From assembly GCA_018710905.1 (NCBI GenBank), contig DVIZ01000114.1, forward strand, positions 1 through 64,000: a stretch of 64,000 nt of DNA, read 5' to 3'. Below are positions 17,169 through 24,974 of the stretch, piece after piece (position 1 is the first letter of the stretch; the number at the start of each line of letters is the position of its first letter). Below the pieces are notes generated by a model. That model worked only from the letters and a program-made list of their open reading frames with translations, searched no databases and was not told the DNA's origin. Both the position numbers and the translations under genes were made by a program. The DNA comes from Candidatus Scybalomonas excrementigallinarum (GTDB lineage: Bacteria; Bacillota; Clostridia; Lachnospirales; Lachnospiraceae).

Positions 17169-18799
17169 GAGATTTTTATGATGCAGTGATTGTCGGAGGA
17201 GGGCCAGCAGGGTTATCTGGGGCGATTTATTTAGCAAGAGCCCAGTACCGTGTCCTAGTAATTGAAAAAGAAACCATTGGTGGACAGATTACCATTACTT
17301 CTGAAGTTGTAAACTATCCAGGAGTTCCAATGACCGATGGGAAGAAACTGACCGAAGGGATGAGAAAACAGGCGCAAAGTTTTGGCGCAGAGTTTTTACA
17401 AGGGGAAGTAAAAGAGATTAAATTCCATGAAAATGAAAAAGAGATCGTAACGGATAAAGGAACGATTCGATGTTTTAGTGTTTTATTGGCAACGGGAGCA
17501 AGCCCTAGAAGAGCAGGTTTTATCGGAGAAGAGGAATTTCGCGGAAGAGGAGTTGCTTATTGTGCCACTTGTGATGGAGAGTTTTTCACCGGAAAAGATG
17601 TTTATGTAGTAGGTGGAGGGTTTGCTGCTGCAGAAGAGGCAATTTTCTTAACAAGATATGCAAAGAAAGTAACAATTTTAGTGCGAACGAAACAGTTTAC
17701 TTGTGCAGGTTCCATCGTCGATCAAGTGATGAATCACCCAAAGATTGAAGTGAAGTTTCAAACAAAGGTGTTAGAAGTAGGAGGAGAACAAACACTACAA
17801 TATATTGTAACAGAAGAAGGGGAACAAAAGGAAAGACATCGCTACGAAGGGGAACATGGAGAAAATATTGGAGTGTTCGTATTTGCAGGGTATGAGCCAG
17901 CAACAGCTCTATTTAAAGAAATGGTAGAGTTAAATGAACAAGGCTATTTAGTGACCGATAGAAGGCAACAGACATCAAGAGAAGGAATATACGGTGCAGG
18001 AGATGTGTGCGTAAAAGAACTTCGACAAGTAGTGACAGCTGTTTCGGATGGTGCTATTGCGGCCACTTCAATGGAAAAGTATTTATTTTCGCTCTATGAG
18101 AATCTTGGCGTCAAAAGAGAAGAAAAACCAAACAGAACAACAATACCAATGGAACAAGAAATGGAGCAACAAGAAGAGGAAACAGCTTTTTTATCAGAAG
18201 CTATGAAACAGGAGTTATATCCTATTTTTGAAAGATTTACGAAAAATGTAATGGTAAAAGTCTACTTAGATTCCTCTAATTTATCAAAAGAAGTAAAAGG
18301 TTTTGTAGAAGAGATGCGTGGTTTAAGCGAGAGAGTTTCTTTTGTAACAATAACAGATAAGGAAGAGAAAATCGTTTATCCAGCGTTATCAATTTGTAAT
18401 GAGGCGGGGAAGGAGTTTGGAATACAATTCCATGGAGTGCCTGGAGGGCATGAGTTTAATTCCTTTATTATTGCATTATATAATGCAGGTAGCAATGGAC
18501 AACCGATTTCACAAGAAATATTAAATAGAATCAAACAAATTCAAACAAAAATAAAAATGAAAATAGCAGTATCTCTTTCTTGTACTATGTGTCCAGAAGT
18601 TGTAATGTCTGCACAAAGAATTGCAATCGAAAACAAAAATATTGAAGCAGAAATGTATGATATATCCCATTATCCTGCATTAAAAGAACAATATAATATT
18701 ATGAGTGTTCCTTGTGTGATTATCAACGAGAAAGAAGTGTTTTTTGGAAAGAAAGGAGTAGAAGCAATACTTAATATTTTAGAGAAAATAGAAGATTGA
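17165..18799 (+). CDS. AhpF-like peroxiredoxin reductase with C-terminal CxxC domain
   Basis: This 544-residue flavoprotein is expected to pass electrons from NAD(P)H to AhpC. Residues 1 to about 315 are a thioredoxin-reductase fold: FAD site GGGPAG (11-16), redox pair Cys133/Cys136 in CATC, NAD(P)H site GGGFAAAEEA and the FAD-binding GAGDV near 278. The C-terminal ~180 residues resemble the AhpF N-terminal domain: two thioredoxin-like folds with SLSCTMCPEV holding Cys473/Cys476. In E. coli AhpF that domain comes first, so this is a permuted arrangement. The start is TTG, preceded by AAAGGAG at normal spacing. No in-frame ATG fits, and the TTG overlaps the stop of a 20-codon ORF. Confidence 0.88.
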   Translation: MRDFYDAVIVGGGPAGLSGAIYLARAQYRVLVIEKETIGGQITITSEVVNYPGVPMTDGKKLTEGMRKQAQSFGAEFLQGEVKEIKFHENEKEIVTDKGTIRCFSVLLATGASPRRAGFIGEEEFRGRGVAYCATCDGEFFTGKDVYVVGGGFAAAEEAIFLTRYAKKVTILVRTKQFTCAGSIVDQVMNHPKIEVKFQTKVLEVGGEQTLQYIVTEEGEQKERHRYEGEHGENIGVFVFAGYEPATALFKEMVELNEQGYLVTDRRQQTSREGIYGAGDVCVKELRQVVTAVSDGAIAATSMEKYLFSLYENLGVKREEKPNRTTIPMEQEMEQQEEETAFLSEAMKQELYPIFERFTKNVMVKVYLDSSNLSKEVKGFVEEMRGLSERVSFVTITDKEEKIVYPALSICNEAGKEFGIQFHGVPGGHEFNSFIIALYNAGSNGQPISQEILNRIKQIQTKIKMKIAVSLSCTMCPEVVMSAQRIAIENKNIEAEMYDISHYPALKEQYNIMSVPCVIINEKEVFFGKKGVEAILNILEKIED

Positions 18800-18803
18800 G
18801 AAA

Positions 18804-18857
18804 CAAAAGAGAAGGAAAAGACTATGGAACATATCATAGTCTTTTCTTTCTCTTTTG
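18804..18857 (+). terminator. Terminator of the AhpF-like gene
   Basis: AAAAGAGAAGGAAAAGACTATG pairs almost perfectly with CATAGTCTTTTCTTTCTCTTTT across a short loop. Both sides are A/T-rich, so it could work in both directions. Confidence 0.85.
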
Positions 18858-18924
18858 CCCAGAAGGTATTCGTCATATCAAGTGATTTTTATAAAAAATA
18901 AAGTCTCATAGAGTGAAAAAAAGA

Positions 18925-19028
18925 TTGATGAATTAGTAAAAGTAAAGTATACTGAAATGGCAAATCATTTTACAGGAACGTGAAAAATTCACATAGTGTG
19001 TGGTATCCTTTATGGAGGATTTACGTTC
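18925..19028 (+). promoter_or_regulatory. Promoter and structured leader of the recombinase gene
   Basis: TTGATG (18925-18930) and TATACT (18948-18953) are 17 bp apart. The leader then contains GAACGT (18976-18981) complementary to ACGTTC (19023-19028). That pair encloses GTGAA/TTCAC and ATCCT/AGGAT hairpins, suggesting a three-way junction. I do not recognise a riboswitch class. The rest of the ~160-nt leader shows no gene. Confidence 0.45.
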
Positions 19029-19118
19029 AAAGAATTTTGCATATTTGCTAGAAGTTGTCATTGTAATCGTAAGTACAACTCATATCAATATAAAAACTGA
19101 AAGAAAGGAAGAGTTCCA

Positions 19119-20060
19119 ATGGCAAAAAACATAATCCCTGAAAGTTTTGAAGAATTAAGACAATATTGTCCTTACTTGAGTGATAAGTTTTTAGAAATAT
19201 TTGATGATTATGCTTTAAATCGTTTTAAAAAACATAATACAAAATTACAATATCTTTATGCAATAGCAGCATTATGCAATTATTCCAAATGTGATTTTTT
19301 AGCTTTAACTGCCCAACATGTACAAGATTTTTTTCATAAATTTGAACAGAATGCAGATATTTCAACTGTTAAATATAATTTAAGAATCTATCGAGCGGTA
19401 GCTCGTTTTGTGGATGCAAAGGCAAAGGAATATGATATTTCTCCAATCTATACGGCTTATTTTACAACGCTTATTTTACCAGAAACCGAAGTGGAGTTAG
19501 ATCCCAATGATCTTCCAACGTTTGAAGAAATTGACCAAGTGTTTCAATATGTAAAATCCAATAATGAAATGGCGTTATTTATCGCTATGTCATTAGCGCT
19601 TCGGTGTGGAATGACGATTCATGAGATCACATCTTTAAAAAGACCAATGTTTTTTCAAGATGCAAAAGGAAATTATGGAATTCGAATGAAAGTAAGTAAT
19701 ACAAGCGATCGGTTTGTGAAAGTTCCAGAAGATGTGGCAAATATTATTGTGCATTATGTATCCGCTCGTTTCAGCGACGTACCGGATCTATTGCTCAATA
19801 AACAAAATCGTCCTGTTAGTATTCGAAGTTTGCAAAATTGGCTTCGTTCTGCCTGTCTTGCCTGTGATGTAGAGCCTTTTACGCTCAATCAACTTCGTGT
19901 TATCAGTGTTAGCCATATGTTAAAGTCAGGAGCGCCGGAAAAGAAAATCGCAGAATATATTAATGTAAAGGGAACGACATGGTTTTTCCGTTATAATCGT
20001 GTTGTAAAAGAACTAGAAGATTCTGCGGTAGATTATACCCATATAAAGATTGTGGAATAA
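19119..20060 (+). CDS. Tyrosine recombinase-like protein with degenerate active site
   Basis: The 313-residue protein has the two-domain layout of lambda-integrase-family recombinases: a SAM-like N-terminal core-binding domain (about 10-125) and a catalytic domain (about 145-305). Box I Arg is kept (LRCGMTIHE, Arg162). In box II the HxxR motif is NQLR (Asn257, Arg260), so the first His is lost. The usual LGH segment reads INVKG, and Tyr292 in FRYNR sits at the nucleophile position. It may therefore be a poor recombinase or a DNA-binding protein. No inverted repeats, att sites or mobile genes surround it, and it lies beside housekeeping miaB. It is not XerC/D-like in motif detail. Confidence 0.75.
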   Translation: MAKNIIPESFEELRQYCPYLSDKFLEIFDDYALNRFKKHNTKLQYLYAIAALCNYSKCDFLALTAQHVQDFFHKFEQNADISTVKYNLRIYRAVARFVDAKAKEYDISPIYTAYFTTLILPETEVELDPNDLPTFEEIDQVFQYVKSNNEMALFIAMSLALRCGMTIHEITSLKRPMFFQDAKGNYGIRMKVSNTSDRFVKVPEDVANIIVHYVSARFSDVPDLLLNKQNRPVSIRSLQNWLRSACLACDVEPFTLNQLRVISVSHMLKSGAPEKKIAEYINVKGTTWFFRYNRVVKELEDSAVDYTHIKIVE

Positions 20061-20088
20061 TTTTAGATTGTTAAGAAATCATCTTTAC

Positions 20089-20116
20089 TTGCATTTTTAA
20101 AGAAATATGATAGAAT
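20089..20116 (+). promoter_or_regulatory. Promoter of the miaB-mutSL block
   Basis: TTGCAT (20089-20094) and TAGAAT (20111-20116) are spaced 16 bp. An overlapping TATGAT (20106-20111) is an alternative -10. It lies 120 bp before miaB. Confidence 0.45.
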
Positions 20117-20236
20117 TATTATTTAGTTTCACTGAGGATTGAAACGGATAGTTATGTTAAGATAATGAAATAAAATAATAAATGATCGAATCGAAATTAT
20201 CGTTTAATATCACTTTTAGGAAGAAAGGAGCTTTTA

Positions 20237-21646
20237 ATGAGCAATAAAAATATGGAAGAAACAAGACATCAGTTATCTTGTATCGAAGAACTTCGTGAAC
20301 GCCTTGAAAAAAAGGTAGAAGAAACAGGAAAAAGACCAACATTTAAAGTAGTTAACTTTGGATGTCAGATGAATGCTAAGGATGCGGAGAAGTTAGCTGG
20401 TATTTTAAGTAAAATCGGTTATGTGGAAGCGGAAACAGAAGAGGCAGATTTTGTCCTTTATAATACTTGTACTGTTCGTGAAAATGCAAACTTAAAAGTA
20501 TATGGAAGACTTGGACATTTAAAAACATTAAAGAAAAAAAATCCAGATATGTTAATCGCTCTTTGCGGTTGCATGATGCAAGAAGCAGATGTCGTAGAAA
20601 AAATTAAAGAAAGTTATCGTTTTGTAGATATTATTTTTGGTACTCATAACATATTTAAATTAGCAGAACTTTTAAAGGCGAGACTGGATTCAGGGGAAAT
20701 GATTATCGACATTTGGAAAGATACAACAGAAATCGTAGAAGATCTTCCTGCGGAAAGAAAATTTTCTTTCAAATGTGGAGTTAATATTATGTACGGATGT
20801 AACAACTTCTGTACGTATTGTATCGTTCCTTATGTTCGTGGACGTGAAAGAAGTCGTGAAATTAGCGATATTGTAAGAGAAGTAGAAGAATTAGTAGCAG
20901 ATGGTGTTGTGGAAATTATGCTTCTTGGTCAAAATGTGAACTCTTATGGAAAAACATTAGAGCCAAAAGTGAATTTTGCAGATCTTTTAAGAGAACTTGA
21001 TAAAGTAGAGGGATTAGAGAGAATCCGTTTTATGACACCACATCCAAAGGATATTACAGATGATTTTATTGAAGTGCTTGCTACATCCAAAAAAGTATGC
21101 AATCATCTTCATTTGCCATTACAGTCTGGAAGTTCTAGATTGTTACAAAAGATGAATCGTCACTATACAAAGGAACGTTATTTGGAAATTGTAAAACAAG
21201 TTCGTGAAAGAATTCCAGATATTGCGATTACAACAGATATTATTGTTGGTTTCCCAGGGGAGACAGAGGAAGATTTCAAAGAGACAATTGATGTTGTAAA
21301 ACAGGCACAGTATGATGGAGCGTTTACTTTTATTTATTCTAAGAGAACAGGAACACCAGCAGCAGCTATGGAGGATCAAGTTCCAGAGGATATTGTAAAA
21401 GAACGTTTTGATCGTCTCCTTCAAGTAGTACAGGAAGTTTCTGCATTATCCCATGGAAAATTACAAGGAACAACTCAAAAAGTTCTTGTAGAAGAAGTGA
21501 ATCATCAAGATAATACAATGGTGACAGGACGCCTTACGAATAATACAACCGTTCATTTAAAAGGCTCTGAGTGCATGATAGGACAAATCTTTGATGTGAA
21601 ATTAGTGGAATCTCGTGGTTTTTATTACATTGGAGAGCTGGCTTAA
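20237..21646 (+). CDS. miaB: tRNA-2-methylthio-N6-dimethylallyladenosine synthase
   Basis: This radical SAM methylthiotransferase adds the 2-methylthio group to i6A37 of tRNAs reading UNN codons. The 469 residues show an N-terminal UPF0004 domain holding the second [4Fe-4S] cluster: NFGCQMN, NTCTVRENA and CGCMMQ. The radical SAM core follows with Cys188, Cys192 and Cys195 (CNNFCTYC), and a C-terminal TRAM domain starts near 400. The ~45-residue N-terminal extension before the first motif is common in Clostridia. miaA, which makes its substrate, lies 5 kb downstream in the same direction, with mutS and mutL between. Confidence 0.96.
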   Translation: MSNKNMEETRHQLSCIEELRERLEKKVEETGKRPTFKVVNFGCQMNAKDAEKLAGILSKIGYVEAETEEADFVLYNTCTVRENANLKVYGRLGHLKTLKKKNPDMLIALCGCMMQEADVVEKIKESYRFVDIIFGTHNIFKLAELLKARLDSGEMIIDIWKDTTEIVEDLPAERKFSFKCGVNIMYGCNNFCTYCIVPYVRGRERSREISDIVREVEELVADGVVEIMLLGQNVNSYGKTLEPKVNFADLLRELDKVEGLERIRFMTPHPKDITDDFIEVLATSKKVCNHLHLPLQSGSSRLLQKMNRHYTKERYLEIVKQVRERIPDIAITTDIIVGFPGETEEDFKETIDVVKQAQYDGAFTFIYSKRTGTPAAAMEDQVPEDIVKERFDRLLQVVQEVSALSHGKLQGTTQKVLVEEVNHQDNTMVTGRLTNNTTVHLKGSECMIGQIFDVKLVESRGFYYIGELA

Positions 21647-21760
21647 TAGTCAGTTCTCTTTTGCGTAAAAGGCATAGGAAAGTAGAAGACTAAACAAAGA
21701 GAAGTGAAATAGAAGCGTCGATTAATAGGAAGAATGAAGAAAATAGAAATGAGGAACACG

Positions 21761-24409
21761 ATGGCAAAATTGACTCCAATGATGGAACAATATTTTGAGA
21801 TAAAGAAAAATTATCAAGATTGTATTTTATTTTATCGGCTTGGTGATTTTTATGAGATGTTTTTTGATGATGCGTTAATTGCTTCAAAAGAATTAGAAAT
21901 TACTTTAACAGGAAAGGACTGTGGACAAGAAGAGCGAGCGCCAATGTGTGGGGTTCCTTACCATGCTTGTGAAGGGTATTTAAATAAGTTAATTGAAAAA
22001 GGATATAAAGTTGCGATTTGTGAGCAAGTGGAAGATCCAAAAAAATCAAAGGGAATTGTAAAGCGTGATGTAATTCGCATTGTAACGCCTGGAACGAATA
22101 TGTCAGCCCAGACATTAGATGAAAGTAAAAACAACTATTTGATGGGAATTTTCCTCTTTGAGGGGTTGTATGGTATGGCCATTGTAGACGTATCAACAGG
22201 AGAATTTAAAGCGACTCAGTTTGATGATACAGGAAAGCTTTTAGATGAGATTTATAAATTTACTCCAGCAGAAATTATTTGCAATGAAGCTGTGCTTATG
22301 AGTACATTGCCGCTTGACTTTATTCATGATAAACTTGGAACGGCGATTTCCTATGTGGACAGTCGTTACTTTGACGAAGAGGCGTGTAAAAGCTTAATTA
22401 AGCAACATTTTAAAGTGGAAACAATCGAAGGTCTTGGGTTGCAGGAATATGAACTTGGAGCAATTGCTTCTGGGGCCTTGTTGCAATATTTATATGAGAC
22501 ACAAAAAACGTCTCTGTCTCATTTAATTACCATTGAGCCATATTCTGCAAGTTCTTTTATGATTTTAGATAGTTCTACGAGAAGAAACTTAGAACTTTGT
22601 GAAACGTTGCGAGAAAAACAAAAGAAAGGTTCTCTTTTATGGGTGCTTGATAAGACAAAGACCGCCATGGGGGCTCGTCTATTGAGAAACTATATTGAAC
22701 AACCACTTATTTCAAAAGAACAAATTGAAGCCCGTTTAACAGCAATCGAATCATTAAATGAACAGGTATTTGTGCGAGAAGAATTGCGGGAATATCTTCG
22801 CCCGATTTACGATATGGAACGTTTGATGACGAGAATCACATTTAAGACAGCTAATCCGAGAGATTTTATCGCATTTAAAACATCTCTTCAATATTTACCA
22901 TATATTAAAGAGCTATTAAAGACATTTAAGACAGGGCTTTTAAAAGACCTCTACGATGTTTTAGATCCGTTACAAGATATTTATGAATTGATTGATGCGG
23001 CTATTATCGAAGATCCACCCATTCCAATTCGGGAAGGCGGAATTATTAAAGAAGGCTTTAAAGAAGATATTGATTTATTAAAGAAAGCAAAGACGGATGG
23101 AAAGCAGTGGCTTGCGGATTTAGAAGCAAGAGAGCGTGAAAAGACAGGAATTAAAAATTTAAAAATTAAATACAATAAAGTATTTGGTTATTATTTAGAA
23201 GTGACAAATTCTTATAAATCTCTCGTTCCAGATTCTTATATTCGCCGTCAAACATTGGCAAATGCAGAACGTTATACGACAGAAGAATTAAATGAACTAG
23301 CGGGAAATATTTTAGGCGCAGAAGATAAGTTATGTGCATTAGAATATGAAACATTTGTTTTAATTCGAGATACCATTGCAGAAGAAATTGAACGAGTACA
23401 AAGAACGGCTCATGCGATTGCACAAGTGGATGTATTTACCTCCCTTGCTTTAGTAGCGGAGAGAAATCAGTATGTGCGTCCAAAATTAAATCAAAAAGGA
23501 ATTTTAGATATTAAAGATGGCCGTCATCCAGTCGTTGAAAAAATGATCGATCATGATATGTTTGTAGCCAATGATACTTTTTTGGATCAAAAAGACCATA
23601 GAATTTCCATTATTACAGGACCGAATATGGCTGGAAAATCCACTTATATGCGCCAAACGGCTCTTATTGTATTAATGGCACAAATCGGAAGTTTTGTACC
23701 AGCAAAAGAAGCGAATATTGGAATCGTCGATCGTATTTTTACAAGAGTAGGAGCATCGGATGATTTAGCATCGGGACAGAGTACATTTATGGTGGAAATG
23801 AGCGAAGTTGCTAATATTTTAAGAAATGCTACGAAGAAAAGTTTATTGATTCTTGATGAAATTGGAAGAGGAACTTCTACATTTGATGGACTTAGTATCG
23901 CATGGGCAGTAGTAGAATATATTAGCAATCCAAAACTCCTTGGAGCAAAGGCGCTCTTTGCAACCCATTATCATGAACTGACAGAGCTAGAAGGCAAGCT
24001 AGCAAGTGTTAATAATTATTGCATTGCGGTAAAAGAGCAAGGAGATGACATTATTTTCCTACGTAAGATCATAAAAGGTGGTGCAGATAAAAGTTATGGA
24101 ATTCAAGTGGCTAGGTTAGCAGGAATTCCAGAGCTTGTAATCGAACGTGCAAAGGAGATTGTATCCGAGTTAAGCGATCATGATATCGCTACAAAAGTAA
24201 AAGGGATTCAAGTATCGAAGAAGCTAGAAGAGTACCAGCCAGAACCAGTACAGCTTTCTTTATTCCCAGAAAATAGCGCTCAAAAAGTGAGCGATCCAAC
24301 CGAAGAAGAAGTATTACAACAGCTAAGAAATCTCGATCTTTCTCATATGACACCGTTAGATGCCATGAACTTATTGTTCACATTCCAAGGAAAGTTATCA
24401 AAAGGATAA
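21761..24409 (+). CDS. mutS: DNA mismatch repair protein MutS
   Basis: This ATP-dependent protein recognises mismatches and small loops after replication and recruits MutL. The 882 residues span the mismatch-binding domain with FYRLGDFYEMFF (the conserved Phe-x-Glu), connector, core and clamp. The ABC-type ATPase domain has Walker A GPNMAGKST near 620, signature STFMVEMSE, Walker B LLILDEIGRGTSTFDG and the H-loop ATHYHELTEL. I chose ATG 21761 after GAGGAACACG because MAKLTPMMEQY is the family N terminus. An upstream ATG at 21734 is less likely. A terminator follows, and mutL has its own leader. Confidence 0.97.
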   Translation: MAKLTPMMEQYFEIKKNYQDCILFYRLGDFYEMFFDDALIASKELEITLTGKDCGQEERAPMCGVPYHACEGYLNKLIEKGYKVAICEQVEDPKKSKGIVKRDVIRIVTPGTNMSAQTLDESKNNYLMGIFLFEGLYGMAIVDVSTGEFKATQFDDTGKLLDEIYKFTPAEIICNEAVLMSTLPLDFIHDKLGTAISYVDSRYFDEEACKSLIKQHFKVETIEGLGLQEYELGAIASGALLQYLYETQKTSLSHLITIEPYSASSFMILDSSTRRNLELCETLREKQKKGSLLWVLDKTKTAMGARLLRNYIEQPLISKEQIEARLTAIESLNEQVFVREELREYLRPIYDMERLMTRITFKTANPRDFIAFKTSLQYLPYIKELLKTFKTGLLKDLYDVLDPLQDIYELIDAAIIEDPPIPIREGGIIKEGFKEDIDLLKKAKTDGKQWLADLEAREREKTGIKNLKIKYNKVFGYYLEVTNSYKSLVPDSYIRRQTLANAERYTTEELNELAGNILGAEDKLCALEYETFVLIRDTIAEEIERVQRTAHAIAQVDVFTSLALVAERNQYVRPKLNQKGILDIKDGRHPVVEKMIDHDMFVANDTFLDQKDHRISIITGPNMAGKSTYMRQTALIVLMAQIGSFVPAKEANIGIVDRIFTRVGASDDLASGQSTFMVEMSEVANILRNATKKSLLILDEIGRGTSTFDGLSIAWAVVEYISNPKLLGAKALFATHYHELTELEGKLASVNNYCIAVKEQGDDIIFLRKIIKGGADKSYGIQVARLAGIPELVIERAKEIVSELSDHDIATKVKGIQVSKKLEEYQPEPVQLSLFPENSAQKVSDPTEEEVLQQLRNLDLSHMTPLDAMNLLFTFQGKLSKG

Positions 24410-24431
24410 AACATACACGTTTTAAAAGTGT

Positions 24432-24470
24432 AAAATTAGCACAGGTAAGGAAATCCTGTGCTAATTTTAT
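24432..24470 (+). terminator. Terminator of mutS
   Basis: AAAATTAGCACAGG (24432-24445) pairs perfectly with CCTGTGCTAATTTT (24455-24468). Confidence 0.85.
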
Positions 24471-24974
24471 GTTTATATTTTACGCGTAGGCAACGAGCAA
24501 GGGTAATAAGGCAAGGGTAAGAATTTATGGCTATATAAAATTAAAATATTTTCGCTCTATGAATATCTAATACACAAAAAATAAAAATTCCTTTTTAAAC
24601 AAGGCATAATAAACATCAAACTATGCATCCTACATACATCATAACATTAAGCTACTTCTAACAAATACAAATGTTTTCTCTTTTGAAAAACAAAAAGTAG
24701 AATCGAAGTTTAGAAAAAATTTAAGAAATTTCTCGAAAATTATTATTCTATTTAGTTGAATTAGAAGCTATGATGTAGTATTATTAATAATACTGTATCT
24801 TAAATACTTTTCGTTTTTACTAGAAACGATATTTATATCATTATGATACAGTGCATTTATCACCTATCTTTTAATAAAAACGAAAAACTTATTATAGGAA
24901 TCGTCTAAAATTGTTCACAGAATTTTAAAAATTATCTTGTATGATTAAAGAGAGAAAAAGTAGAAAGGAGCCAC
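24471..24974 (+). other. AT-rich mutS-mutL spacer with long inverted repeat
   Basis: About 500 bp without a credible ORF. It contains the palindrome AGTATTATTAATAATACT near 24777-24794. It also holds a 12-bp perfect inverted repeat TTTTCGTTTTTA (24808-24819) / TAAAAACGAAAA (24875-24886). That repeat encloses smaller hairpins such as GATATTTATATC and ATCATTATGAT. The rest looks like unstructured leader. AGAAAGGAG precedes mutL. A small RNA or a regulatory leader is possible; I recognise no class. Confidence 0.4.
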
